From positions 23,315,775-23,379,774 of the forward strand of contig OX387605.1 in assembly GCA_947568835.1 (NCBI GenBank): a stretch of DNA of 64,000 bases, in the 5' to 3' direction. This document shows, one piece after another, positions 1-12,255 of this stretch. The DNA is from Protonemura montana (lineage: Eukaryota; Arthropoda; Insecta; Plecoptera; Nemouridae). Each line of letters starts with the position of its first letter. The first letter of the stretch is position 1. The position numbers and the translations under genes are program-made. The notes beneath the pieces were generated by a model. The model did no database searches and was not told the origin of the DNA. It worked only from the letters and a program-made list of their open reading frames with translations.

Positions 1-2302
1 TCCTGCGCAACTCCGGCGCGTGGACCGACGCTGACGTCGCGGCGGCCGCTGCGGCGGCGTCGGCGGCGACGCCCTCATCCCTTGGACACACGCACAGTGA
101 GTGATACGCACTAGCCCCTGACATGGACGTTTACATTTTAAATCGCTTTTGCTCATGGATCATTTTATGAACGAGGAATAATGAAGTTGAGAAAGTAGCG
201 CATGCTTTAAAGTATTATTGAAAATGGCGATAAATCAAAAAGAAAAGCTCTCGTGCACATAGAAGGCACAAAAAAGATGATATTTCAAATTTTATTGTAA
301 CCTTGTTGGCTTTAAGAGTGAACGACGCCATTTTATGGTACGTTATCCACGAGTTTGTTTACATCTACGAATATTATTTAATACCCTATTTGGCAATGGT
401 TTTTGCTCGTAGCCATCTGATATTCAAATATTTTCACGAAAAAATGACCTCCTTCGAAGCAAAAAATAAGAACATAAACACTCTTAATGGTAACGCGTGT
501 TGAATGCACGTACCGACAATAAATATTATTAACTAATTCGATTTATTAATTCGAACTCGTTATTACGTCTTTTTTCTATCTACCTTTTTAAAATGCTGCA
601 TAAGTATAATCATTTCGTACCCGAAATCGTATGATTAGTGTATTAGTTGGCCCTGCTCATTACCGAGGGTCCCCCCTAACTAACTAAATGCGTTCTTCCA
701 CTTGGTCCACGCACCCCGCCCGGTGACACGAATATCCAGGACCCGGTCTTCAGATGTCGCGTGTCGATACTTCGTGCACCAAGAAATTATGCCTCCTCTG
801 CGTTCACCAAACTCACCCGTCCCGAGACCATCCGACGAGACCGTTCGCATAGACTTCACCCGCTTTCTTTTCCAACCTTGCGTGCGCTGCATTATTTCGC
901 GACTTAACACTTACATAACGCCTCGTTTAAATCACTACCAACAATTAAAACGTGCATCCCGCATGTGTGATTAATTAAAATCCACGGGGAAAAAACGTCT
1001 AAAAAGGTGCAGATTCGTATAGAAATGCGTGCAGATTTAGTGCTTTTCGCGTGATTTGGTTCAATCGGTGCTATCTGCACGTGGGATTAGGGTGGACCTG
1101 TGTCGTCGACGCCTCTTGCCGACGCAGGTGTTCGGCGAATGACGCGTTGGGTTTGCAATGACTGAACCATCGGAAGGACGCGTGTACAGATTGCATCGGC
1201 ATGCACCAAAATGCAGCAGACAGCGCGTTATATTTTATGACTCTCGACTTGATTGATCAAGTTTTCGAACATGGCTATTCACTTTGATGAATTAGCCCGA
1301 TGAGAATGTGCCAATAAAAAATGTCTCAATTTCATGCGATGGATCACCTATCAGTTTCAAGTTTACAAATTGCTTATCTTTGGTTATAAAATGTAAATTA
1401 ATATGATTAAAAATCCGTAAGCCGACGACGGCAAATTTGCATCTTGAATTATGATTTCTTGTAATTTGGCTGGGCTGCCGCAGCAATTAAATTGTGGGAG
1501 GTCTATTTATTTTGTTTAAAAAAAACCACCCTTATAATGAATTGCAATTGCATGTCTGTGTTCCAGCTTGTGTAACCTCGGTAGTAATGAGTAATTACCA
1601 TGCAATAATCTACTCGCCTCTTCATCAAAGTGATTATGCATCATTCGTTTTGCAGACTCTTCGCTACGACCGCACCCCCTGACATACCAACAACAGAAGA
1701 GCACCTACATGTCGATGACCACGGGAGGTCGTATGTCCACCTTCTACCCCCAGCTGAACGCGCTACCCCCGACATACCCCCAACACTACAGCACGACATC
1801 GACATCGTCCCGTCTCGCGGCGCTTCAGCACCTCCACGCCGCAGCCACCGCCGCCGCCACCGCCTCCAGCCATTCTGGCGGCATCGGCAAGCCTGGCCAG
1901 TCCCCTTGGTCCAGTCTGATGATCTCCTGTCGGCCACATCCCTACCACCACGAGGCCACCCTTAGCTTCAGCCGCGATCTTCCCGTCAGCTACCCTCCGC
2001 AAGGAAGCAGCAGCAGCACCGCAGGCAGCGAGGAAGACTCGATGGATAAGAGCGACGAGGAAGAAGAGAGGATCACTCAGCAAGAACCTGAACCGGCCAA
2101 GAAACGAAATCCATACTCTATCGAGGAACTGTTGAAGAAGCCGACGACGACGAAAAGGGCTGTTATGAGTCCTAGTCTTTTCTTCCAGGCGCCTTGCGGC
2201 CTTCTTATGGACAAGCCGTGCACATGTAGTCTAGTGCTTACTCCACCCGCCCACGGCTCGGCGTTGGACATCAAGCAAGCGCCAGCTGCTTGTCAGGCGT
2301 AG
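1..2302 (+). CDS. C-terminal two exons of a probable homeobox-type transcription factor (partial)
   Basis: Two exons are visible: 1-96 (enters from the left edge, donor GTGAGT at 97) and 1656-2302 (acceptor TTTTGCAG, stop at 2300-2302). The split codon joins in frame, giving about 247 residues of a C terminus. The first exon reads LRNSGAWTDAD followed by a run of Ala. The second is rich in Ala, His, Ser, Thr and Tyr, then has an acidic stretch (EEDSMDKSDEEEE) and a basic motif KKRNPYSIEELLKKP, then a Cys-containing tail. This composition and the SIEELL-type peptide resemble C-terminal halves of animal homeodomain factors; paired-like members such as Drgx are my best guess, but no DNA-binding domain lies in the window, so the family is inferred, not shown. 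Codon use and the clean splice signals make coding status secure. Methionines at 1709 and later are internal, not starts. Confidence 0.72.
97..1655 (+). other. Last intron of the left-hand gene
   Basis: AT-rich DNA between a consensus donor (GTGAGT at 97-102) and a good acceptor (TCGTTTTGCAG ending at 1655). I see no conserved exon, RNA gene or repeat in it; short open frames here have no recognisable protein. Confidence 0.75.
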
Positions 2303-3300
2303 TGGGGTTAGCAGAGGACTTGACCCGGTCGCGTATGGAGTGGTCAAACTGTTTATGACGGGCCACAAACGCAAGTCATTTGTCAACTACTCTCGCCTCT
2401 ATTGTCGACGGTGGCGATCGCGAGACTCATAAGGTTGCCGTCGTTGTTATTCTTATTGTAGTGGCACTTGTGAATTAGGCATAGGTATGTAATAAAACAC
2501 GGTCCTAATTAGTTGGGTGTGTAAGCTGGGCGCGTGTTTCGAGTGCGAATTCGTTAAAGGTGTTTGTTACTCGAAGAAGGAGAGAATGTTCTTCCAGATG
2601 TTTTGGTGTAAGAACGTGAACACTGTTTAGCAATATTCAGCAATACACGATTATTTGACTTCGTACATTTTCGTGGTTCTACCTATAATTTGGGGTTGTA
2701 ATTTCAAGTTTCTCATTAAAAATCAATTGTGCATAGAGATTAAATTTAGATAAGTTTAGCAGTATCATAAACTAGTTTCTCACATTATTGTTAAATATAT
2801 ATATATATTGCCATAAATATGATTTCTTGTACATAATAAAATAGAGAAATGCCATGTAAAGACTTTGAAAACATTTAAAATAAAACTAGAACGAATATGA
2901 ACCAAGTATTTATTTATTTGTTGAGTTGATAGATGATGTATCTATGTAAAAGTATGCCATTTGTTTTCGAACTACATTCTGGTCTTCTCTACCCACACCC
3001 ACTATAATTCTCCACTACTAGTTGGTAAAAAGCATCACCTGGTCCTAGAAGATGTCTTCGCAAAATCATTCAATAGGAATTGCTATCGATAGGAGTCGAT
3101 GATTGTGTATTGGATACTTAATTTTTTCCAAAAGTAACCAATAGCAGACATATGTCGGTTTTTGAAAGAGGTGCATGGTCGGATACTAACCGAAATCATG
3201 TGCTTACTGCATGAATACACTAGCAAATCATCAGTTTGGTCCAAATTTGAATTTTACATCATGGGTCTTAAAGTAAGAAAAGAGAGTATGAAATGTCAAG
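2303..3300. other. 3' UTR then empty AT-rich spacer
   Basis: The first 200 to 600 bases are the likely 3' UTR of the left-hand gene, judged by the poly(A) signals. Beyond about 2900 I see nothing but unique AT-rich sequence up to the first SINE. Confidence 0.5.
2491..2496 (+). terminator. Poly(A) signal AATAAA
   Basis: AATAAA lies 189 bases past the stop of the left-hand gene. Further AATAAA hexamers at 2835 and 2879 could give longer 3' UTRs. The intervening sequence is AT-rich with no long open frame, as expected of a 3' UTR. Confidence 0.55.
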
Positions 3301-3304
3301 AAAG

Positions 3305-3670
3305 CACTGGTATTTTAATCGGCGGATGATGATGAGGATGAAGTTAAACAGTTAAGCTCCGAAGGAGAAGGAAAACCCGGTGCCGACACGTAGCCAATTC
3401 CTGTTGACGAATTTACCAGGGAGACCACCTGCTTGACGTCCCTTCCAAAGGACGGTACAACTCGAACAACCGGATTCCCCACAAATCCATGCAGTCGAGA
3501 GGTTGATAAACAAGAGGAATGAAGTTGTAGCACTAACTTTAATCCCTTCATCCTCTCTCCCGAGCAGAATTGGTCACAAGTAGTATATGATGGTCACCTA
3601 TTCAATACCTTGAGCATGCGCAGTGTTGCTTAACTTCGTTGATTTCACAAGAACCCGTGTTCCCAATCTA
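3305..3670 (-). mobile_element. 5S rRNA-headed SINE, copy A
   Basis: Read on the minus strand from about 3670, the element opens with a 5S-rRNA-like stretch containing CGAAGTTAAGCAACACTGCG and then GGTATTGAATAGGTGACC, the region of 5S RNA that holds the internal pol III promoter. It continues into the body shared with the copies at 10447 and 61903: TTCTGCTCGGGAGAGAGG, ACTTCATTC, CAACCTCTCGAC, GTTGTACCGTCCTT, GTGTCGGCACCGGGTTTTCC and a CATCATCATCC run. The 3' end is shortened and rearranged, stopping near a motif like ACCAGTG. I see no clear target-site duplication, so this is an old copy. Confidence 0.8.
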
Positions 3671-3837
3671 GGACGCCTGACCATTCGGTTAGAGAAATGT
3701 GATAACCACACGTTTACCTACTAACTAAAATTACTTGACCTTTGAAATTTTGACTATAATTTACTTTTAAGTATGAAAAAATTGCAATTACTCGGAAATA
3801 GAATATTTTCAAGTTTGGCATGCTCAGTTTTAAGCCA

Positions 3838-4015
3838 TCGGGTCGCGTGCCCTCTGCAGACACCTGTTTCGATGGGGCAGTAATTTAGCGTGGGGCAAGG
3901 CCCCCAATTCGCGGCTCGCGGAGGCCGTTTCGGGGCAGCCCCTCGACGGTGTCACCGAACCTGCCCGAGGCGCCCACGGGCAACAGCTGAAGGCTCCCTC
4001 GACAGATGCGCCCCA
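3838..4015. other. GC-rich block of unknown origin
   Basis: A sharply bounded GC-rich stretch within AT-rich flanks, with many GGGGC and GCCCC strings. It has no open frame that I recognise. It could be a fragment of a repeat or a decayed exon; I cannot assign it. Confidence 0.3.
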
Positions 4016-4029
4016 CCAAGCTCAATTAA

Positions 4030-4677
4030 CCATCATATTAGTTAGGTACTACCTTCCTAGATATGTGCATGTAGTAGCGAAGTGCGCGATCCCCATAATT
4101 GGACGGAGATTCGCGATGATAGAGGAGCGCGTGTTCGTGTCTTGACAATGCAATCACCGCAAGGTGGTCAACAAATGGATCGCAGCTTCGATGAAACATT
4201 TAAACTGATTAAGGATCGCGTTGCTATTTTTTTTTCAAAGCGCAAAAAGGGCGATGTTAATTTTGGTAATAATGTGGTATATCGCCGCACGGCTAATCCT
4301 TGTCCGATTGCTTTTTTGTTGGTATTTTTGTATTCCTTGTGCAATATTGAGTCGATATGGGTCTGGAAACATTTGCAGCGACGTCTTTTTTGGATGTAGT
4401 TGTTGTTTGAATTCGATGGATGGTTGTGTTTTCGGTCGGGTTGTACTGTGCGGAATGGCAGCTATTTTACAGGTAGTCGTTTGTTATGATTTCTTGATCA
4501 TTGATGCCGACTGTTTGGTGAATTCTCTTAATGTTTGTGTCTCATGGATGATGGTTAGATGGGGACTTTTGAATTGTCGTTTGGTTGTGACAATGCTGGT
4601 TTTAATGACAATCTTAATGGGGTCATTTATTTCAAGGTATACGTGAATGTAGTAGGTTCTTTGGAGGTTGGGTTACG
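4030..4677. other. Unassigned stretch left of the Merlin remnant
   Basis: Open frames exist on the plus strand, but none shows a family motif that I know. It may be the 5' part of the Merlin copy or an older insertion that it landed in. Confidence 0.25.
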
Positions 4678-5560
4678 ATGAATCAGGGAGTAACGACGTC
4701 GATTGGTAGACGGACCGGTTTACTGATTGCTGCTATCAATTCGTGGAATGAAATTGTTGGCTCAGTCTTGTTGAAGATGTTGTGCGAATCGTGCTCGGTT
4801 ACAATGGTTGACTTTATTGGCATGTGCGGGGGCCAGGAGGCGCTTTTTGAGTGGTCGAGGGCGCATGGGGTCATAAGGAGGCAGATAGAGTGTGGTAAGT
4901 GTGGGACCATGTGCTCATTGAAGAAAGACTTTCGTTATGTTTGTGGGAAAACTATAACTACTAAAAAGAGGAGTAAGATGGTGAAGGCACGATGCAACTT
5001 TAGTGTCTCTGTGCGTCGCGGTCTGTACGTGGTTTGAAGGGTGACGTTAAGTGTGAAGTGTATTTGCCTTTTTCGATGTATTGGGCGATATTGCGGCCTC
5101 CGTTAAATTACATTTTGGAGTGGTAGTGTGGAATGGCGAGCCACGCGGTCGTGGACTGGGCAAATTCTTGCCGTGAACTGTACATTGAGTGGTGTTTTCG
5201 GGATAAAGAGAAGTTGGGGGTCCCGGAAAGGTGGTGGAGATTGACGAAAATTGGGAAGCGGAAATATAATCGTGGAGGGGGAAGTGAGTTTTTGGTGGCT
5301 TCGAGAGAGATAGCAAGAAATTAATTTTGGTTGGAGTTAAAAACCGGAGTGCGGAGACTATTGGTGGTTATTAAAGAGTGGATTTTGCCAGGAACGACTA
5401 TTATTTCGGACTGCTGGAAGGCGTACAATTGTCTTGACACGTTACGAACATTTTATAGTGAACCATAAGTAAGCGGGGCGCACACGCAGTACATTGAAAG
5501 CACATGGAAGCACAGTTTTACCTTAATTATAAACGGTCTCACCCAATTATTTTTAGCTTT
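4678..5560 (+). pseudogene. Decayed Merlin (IS1595/ISXO2-like) DNA transposon transposase
   Basis: From 4678 the frame reads like the start of Merlin transposases: TMVDFIGMCGG, FEWSRAHGVI, a CGKCGTMCSLKKD zinc-ribbon-like pair of cysteines with a further Cys at FRYVCGK, then CNFSVSVRRG. After breaks in frame the family's catalytic block follows: DWANSCRE (about 5155), KIGKRKYNRGG (about 5250), IKEWILPGTTIISDCWKAYN (5371-5430) and GAHTQYIESTWKH (about 5480-5512). These are signatures of the DDE_Tnp_IS1595 family, a cut-and-paste transposase. The reading frame changes several times and stops occur (for example after residue 119 of the first part, and a one-base loss inside the block normally reading VEID near 5240), so no active enzyme is possible. 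Terminal inverted repeats were not identified, so the true ends are uncertain. Confidence 0.85.
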
Positions 5561-7433
5561 TACACGAACAGGACATTTTTAATCGCTAGAACAAAATCGC
5601 ACTCCATTAGTTAAATTCGCCTCGAGCTTGCACCCAATAATAATTAGATTAGTAAACGCATTTACTCGCAGACCGATGCAATTAGAAATGCATTTGCACG
5701 CTGCACTGCAATCATTCAGAGAGTACCTAAAATTTTCAATTTATATTTTTTAAATTGTACCCAGCCAAATTGAAATTTAATGCAGCTTGGTGCAAGTGCA
5801 TCGTAGCGAGGGCCCTGGGGGACGGTGGGCCCATTACGAACCTTCACGGGGCCCAGATCATTGAAAGTGTTTCAAACCCGATGCGCCACTAATCGAGGAT
5901 ATGCTCTAATGTCCGTCGCGTAATAACACATATTTAGTGGAGATTAACGCGTGGCTTTTTGCCTGCCGCGTAGCGCTCGCTGCATTGGAATGCCGCGGCA
6001 AGCACCTCAATGCACCCCGATGCACTATGATGCATCGACGCGCTGCAGTCGGTGCACTGTTGCTTGGTTTGGACGCGAAATTGTTTTCTGATTGTCTTGG
6101 AGACATGGCCTAGGTATAGAGTCTGATTGGAAATGCTAGACAAAGGATCGAGCAATGTTTTATTGGCAATTTAAGTTGCCCTGGAAATGGGTTTTAATCA
6201 TTTCGCAGGCGGCAGAGGCACGACTAAAAGCGACCAAAGATCTCAAATCTGATTTCTTTGGCGTTATGTACAGCATATAGGTTGTTTCGCTAGATTGCGT
6301 TTCTGTTGTGCGGTTTAGTAAGTTTGGTTCGTGATGTTTTGACAAAAACCATTTGAACTGGGTTTTGCCAAAACTAGTCAAAATGTTTCGTGATGTAATT
6401 ACCAAAATGAGACAAAACTAGAAATCACCAAATCAGCGGCGAAAATTAGAGCTAATAAATATAAAATGTTGATATCTTTCCGTGCAATCTCGGCCGGCTG
6501 CACACCTTCACTGCTCAATTGAATCGGAAATGCATCTCCACGAATCATGATCACGAAACTCTATCAATGTCTATCATCAGAAATCATTTTTTGCACGTAT
6601 TTATGACACAGCCAGTCTTGCTAGTTTAAGATTAATTATAGAGGTATCATATTTTTAGTAGGGTTTATTACTACAATAGCGAGTTAAGTATATCCATAAC
6701 ATTATGATTCGTGATAGAAAACACATGCTTTTTTTTGTGATCATTGCGAATTTTCGGCGAGCCCACAAAACGAGGAAGAGAGCAAGCACCCAACTGACCT
6801 AATGGCGAGTGAGAAACGGCATGCAGGGCCCAGGAGTAAGCTTGGAAACTGGTCGCGTTTTCATTAGTTTGTTCAATTGAATGCAGGGAGTCAATAAAAT
6901 GCCTCCTCTTTTGTCGGTCCATGTTCTTGCGAGATGGTATAACGCTGCTCGATCCAGGTAATTCGGGTGTCCTGGGCTGCAAAGATGATTATCTTATCCG
7001 AGTTAATGGGTGTTATCGAGACTTGTTATAAGTCTATCTGAAAACGATTATTGCTGCTAACAAGGTGCCGAGAGTTGGCACGTTCGGCTAATTGCATACA
7101 CTCGAAATATTATAATAATATTGTGGCCGCGTCTGGCGATTGAAAAACGATCTGAGATTTTTTTCCTGGCAGAAAAAATCTCGACTTGACTTGAATTTCG
7201 TCACGGAAGATGTAGATTATTTTAATTCTGGGGGACGGCCACTTGGTAGTGAAATCCTCTGGGCGGGACAGAGTTTTAGAGGGACAGTTTTGTCAATTAA
7301 AACAAATTGGAATAAAGTTGAATGCCGATGATTTGTGCTATCAACAATGTGGTGTGGCATTGCGAAGAAGAATGTAGTGTTTTGTTTTACAGAAAGAATG
7401 CGTTGTCGTGAGACAGTAGATCTCTTTTCTGGC

Positions 7434-7550
7434 GTTCATCATCATCCTTATCATTATCAACTCATTCACCGACGCTATTAGATCAGTGCCACAGGGCCGT
7501 TGTCAAAACTGATTATCTTTAAACCCCGCTAAACAATCAATCAATCAATC
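7434..7550 (+). mobile_element. 5S-headed SINE family, copy C (3' fragment)
   Basis: Only the 3' part is present: CATCATCATCCTTATC, CTCATTCACCGACGCTATTA, CAGTGCCACAGGGCC, TTGTCAAAACTG, TTTAAACCCC and a tail of AATC repeats. These match the last 120 bases of the copy ending at 62290 in order, so it is a 5'-truncated member. Confidence 0.75.
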
Positions 7551-8014
7551 TTCCGGCCTGAGCATGGGTATGCAAATTGCCACCTAAATCTTAATACATT
7601 CATCGGACCTAAAGCTCGCCTGTCAAGGTACTTGATTCCAAAGTCAAGTAAATTTGACTAAAACTCCTTTTATACTGTAAAAACTAAGCCCAGCATAAAC
7701 TCTGCTTGTATTAGTTAATTATGCCAATTCAATTTAGGTAGATTGGACAGGTATATCTCATTTGTACAATTCTCTAACACTCAGACCTCTCTATCCATGG
7801 TGGTAAAGTATACCTGCCCTCGAGCACAGTATAGTTATAATATAGTGCTGGGTGTAGTTTATACATATCATATCAAATGAAATTTTATTACACTTTTTTT
7901 TTATCATATGGAAAAATTCGTTATGAAATGTAAAAGCTTTAAAAAAAAACGTTAAAATTTGTTGACTGTACCTACTATGTAAATCATTTTTTCTTGATCA
8001 TCCTGGACAAAACT

Positions 8015-8105
8015 ATATTATTATAATAATTATTATTATTATTATTAATATTATTATTATTAATTATTATTATTAATTATTATTATTATTATTATTATTA
8101 TTATT
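8015..8105. repeat. TTA/AAT trinucleotide microsatellite
   Basis: About 90 bases of nearly pure TTA units broken by a few AAT slips. Likely length-variable; no gene function implied. Confidence 0.9.
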
Positions 8106-9490
8106 GATGAGTTTTAGTGAAAAGTACGTGAGTTGGGATCCATAAATGTGATTTGGCCTTCATTTTGTGGTTCATTGTTATCATTAACGAAATGGCAATC
8201 TTCTCATTTCACCAAAAAGAAGTTACAGCCTCGCTCACCAGCAAAGAAATCGCCTGCCAATTTTTAACAACTCACAATCCTTGTTCGAAAGTAAGCTTAA
8301 ACAGTACCTTTAGTAAAAAACTGTTTTTCTACTACCTATAAGTAATTATTTTACAAAATTACCAAACGCATTTGTGCTGCTTGTAGGAATGTCTTGAATG
8401 TATTGCATTGTATGTTATTGTATTCTTTTATTGTATTTTATTGTGTATTATTATTCACTGATATTGTGATATTTTGTTGCCGAACTTGAGTGATATTGTC
8501 ACCATTTATTGACGTTCTCGTGACATTTTAACTATTTTTGCTGTCGCCATACTTCTCATTACATAGTTCTATGTTCAATTGAAGAAAATAATAATAATAA
8601 TTCAATCCCGATGTACAATATCTTCAAACCAGAGCAACTCCGAAAAACACTTAACATCAACCAACGGCTCTGAAAATCTCCGCCAAATCCAACCAACCTA
8701 GATGGTGAACTATTTGAATTAATGTTCTTCTTGGCTTTCATTGCAGGCACCATCAGAATCGAGGATGCAGAGACCTCTGAAGAAGTGTTGCTTCACTAAC
8801 CTGGCGTCTAAATCATTTACCAACCGCAATCGCGATAGCAGACGATCCCGCGAGATTCAAACTCAACTTCCAGCTGGGCACATTCCATGCCCCCACGTTT
8901 CCCATTCAGAGGAATTAGTACATACTATAGCATGAAATGAAATAAATTAAGTATTTTAATTGATATCATTGCTTTGATTGATTTGTGGGGTAGAAAGACG
9001 CACTGTTTCGACAAAGGGCCCTGCGGCACTGGTACAACAGTAAGCATTTATTAGTTGTACATTTTGTACACTTACAATTTATTTTACAGTCAGAGTACAG
9101 TGTTAAACTGTGCTTTTTCCTTTATAAAATTCCTCATCTGAATGAAAACAAGAGGTAATTGAATATTCTATAAGTTGACCCCTTGATTTAAGTGCTAGGT
9201 AATTCCTTCAGTGATCCTGGTAAGCCATTATACAGTTTACTTCCAATATAAAAGACCCCTTTTCTGGTATTAGATGACTACAATATGTCTGAAACTGTAA
9301 CTCTGTATTAGTTCGAGTATTATTGCTACTTAAAGTTTCAATTTGTCGATACAATGTGACTGTTATCTATCACGTATAATGTGGAGCATGATATATGTAC
9401 CAACAAGTCAATGTTGAAATTCTAAATGAAATTAAAACGTACGTCCAAGAAATTTTCCAGTAGGATTTAGAATTTAATATAAGAATTTCC

Positions 9491-9549
9491 TAGAATGGCG
9501 TCGGTGAATGAGTGGATGATAATGAGGATGATGATGAGCCTAATCTAGT
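9491..9549 (-). mobile_element. 5S-headed SINE family, copy D (short fragment)
   Basis: On the minus strand it reads CTAGATTAGGCTCATCATCA, then CTCATTATCATCC, CTCATTCACCGACGCCATT, matching the junction between the body and the tail of the other copies. Both ends are missing. Confidence 0.65.
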
Positions 9550-10446
9550 TCTTTGAGTATATAAAACTATAATAGAGAACACCAAACGAAGAGCAAAATA
9601 AAATTGCATTGACGAGCACCTACTTAGACATGTGTACCTGTGCTATTGCTCAGTACATGAGTTTGTGGCAGACTCATTGCATGCACGCTATGTCTCGTAG
9701 ACGGATGAGAGTGTTTTGAGACGTGAGAGCAGTTTGTAAATAGAGTTGCTTCTTATTAGGTAGTTTATTAAGGTTATTGGGTTCGATCCTCGGCCAAAAG
9801 TTACAAAAAACACTTGCAAGGGGTAAATAAAACTGGATTGTGGATATTTTGAGATTGAAAACGCTGAGGATTACTACATCTTAATACGGACAGCATGATT
9901 TGGTTGTGTTTTGTTATTAATCCCACACTTATCAAGAATAAATATTTTGGTTTGTAACAATCGATGTTAAAAAACTATTTTGACCAATTATTCCAAAATA
10001 ATGCAGACCTCAGTCTGAAAACTTGACTGCTTACTTCTTTAACCCTTGATAAAGTAACAGGTACAAGTTACGAAAAGTTCGGAAATTTAGTTGTTCATCA
10101 CTTAACATTCAAAACCCAGTTTAAAAAAGTGTTTATCAAAACACACATGCTAAGACACTAATGCTAAGATCAGAAAAAAAGACACGAGTCTAAAAACCAG
10201 AATTCTTTCAAAAAGCTTCAGGCATTTCGTCAGGAGAGACCAAAAATAAATTGTCACACATTTCTATAGTTTTTAAACTCGTGTCTATTAACTATTATAA
10301 TAATCTAACCTTAGCTCTAGTTATGAGAAAACTCAATTCACCATTCAAATCAAAAATCAAACGCAACACCCTAAAGCAGCTTAAGTTACTGTATGTGGGG
10401 CTGTCGAAGTGTTTGTTACGTGTGAATCATTGTACTCGTAGCAGAT

Positions 10447-10770
10447 AACTGATTCTGTTCGGGAGAGAGGTTGGAGGGATGAAAGTTAGTACATCAACTT
10501 CATTCTCTCGACAGCATGAATTTGTGGAGGAATCCTGCTGTTCGAGTTGTACCGTCCTTCAGAAGGGACGTTAAGCAGGTTGTCCCCTTCGTTCTCTTCG
10601 ACAGAAGTAGGCTACGTGCCGGCACCGAGTTTTCCCTCCTCCTTTCTAGACTAGGTTAGGTTCATCATCATCCTCATCATCATCCACTCATTCACCGACG
10701 CCATTAGACCAGTACCATTTTACCAGATGTCAAAACAATGCGTCGTTAAACCCCAATAATCAATCGATCA
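10447..10770 (+). mobile_element. 5S-headed SINE family, copy B (body and tail, head missing)
   Basis: It starts at CTGATTCTGTTCGGGAGAGA and runs through AAGTTAGTACATCAACTTCA, TTCGAGTTGTACCGTCCTTC, CTACGTGCCGGCACCGAG, the CATCATCATCC run, CTCATTCACCGACGCCATTA and GTTAAACCCC to an AATCAATC tail. The 5S-like head present in the copies at 3305 and 61903 is not seen upstream, so this is a 5'-truncated insertion, typical of LINE-driven copying. Confidence 0.8.
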
Positions 10771-12255
10771 AATATAAAATCAGATGACTCAGGTGTTTAA
10801 AGAAAACCAACAAAAACTGACTTAATTAACTTCAGTTTCGTCATTTTCTCCTCTCATATCAACAGATCAATATGTGATTAAGACACAAACAAATAATTGA
10901 TTTCATGCAAAGAAATGGCAGGTCATTTCTTTACATCGACATAACGACACAAGATTGCGATCACTTGTCTTTCTTTATTTCACTTTCTTAACACATCCGC
11001 ATATATCATCATATTTAAATAGCTTTAATAATATGTAATGCTAGGCATAAAGTTGGTATAAATGCATTATAATATATTATAATTTATGCTTTTAACTTAT
11101 ATAGGTTGGTGTCAACATACCTTTTACTGCAATAAGGTATTTAGGTCTAGCCTAGCTCATTTACCTAGTGGGCGTTTCATTTGTTGAAAATCAAATTAAT
11201 TAACATTTTCTTTATACCACAAGTAAGTCACATTGAACAGAGTCAAAACAGTGGACACAATTGTAGGTAAGTAAAACTTTGATGGCTTATTTCAACAGCG
11301 AAGCCGGCGTAACGTATAGTTTTAATGTCACCGAATAAGTCTGGCTTAGAATAAGCAACTGACAACGCTGCAACTAGAACCTACTACGTCTTAGGAGAAG
11401 TTGAATATATTAAATATGAAGCAACGAATAAAGGGCGAGGTATGATACAAAGGGTGATACAAAGGGTGATACGAAGGGTGATACGATTACTAGTGATGGC
11501 GATATGGGCATTGGCATTACAAAATTATTACACATACACTAACCATGGGGGCTAAGCCAAAGCGGAGTTTACACGAGCCTATATGTAATCGCTGCCTTAT
11601 GGTACAAAAGGAATAATTTTCGTGGACTTGCGTTAGGTTTATATACACTAAATGACTGTACGAATAGGAAGACAAACATTCAAATACCATAGACAATCAT
11701 GATTGAAAGGTAAGACGCACTTTGTCTAAAATGAGGCATTCAGATTTTTGCCTGCTCAAGCTTTGGTAGACAGAGCTTGCAGCTATCAGTTACAAAATCG
11801 TGTTTCTGATTAGGTGAGTCTTGTCTTCGTTTCATCTCAATTGGTTTGAGCCGAGAAAATGGTTAAACATGAAGTATTACGATGCCTTGCACTCATGGGT
11901 GCAGATTTACAAAGAGAAGGGCTTAAAACTCCAGCAGTGATCCTTCGTTGTCACTTATGGTGTCAACCATTAAAAAATATACAGGCTAAGTATGATTGAC
12001 TTCACAAATCACCCTCGCGATTTAAAAACTCCCACTGCAAATCAAGACCCAGGAGAGCAAAGCATTTCCTAGCAGACATTTGAAGATAGCAGATTAATTA
12101 TCATGTCTCGATGCCCCCGCTCGGCAAGTCAATCCCACGGTCCGCATTCCATCACTTTTCACCTACGAAACGAGAAGAAATCTCCACTGTTACCAATGGC
12201 ACATCTAAAATAGTCGTCTTGTTTCGTAGCGAGCCAGGGTATGGAACACGTCCAC

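Larger units (their letters stand above)
5561..12255. other. Gene-poor AT-rich intergenic DNA
   Basis: Apart from the SINE fragments and the microsatellite listed separately, I see no supported gene. A short GATACAAAGGGT-type tandem array (about four 12-bp units) lies near 11440-11487. A possible terminal exon at 8747-8935 is discussed among the findings. Confidence 0.5.

Noticed and set aside
1641-2083. Minus-strand open frames opposite the left-hand gene
   Set aside because: They mirror the GC-rich coding exon on the other strand; Arg/Gly-rich composition is a by-product.
4082-4646. Plus-strand open frames left of the Merlin remnant as a gene
   Set aside because: No known domain, overlapping frames of similar length and no splice support.
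9770-9800. B-box-like GGTTCGATCCT
   Set aside because: No matching A box or repeat partner in the window; too little to call a SINE.
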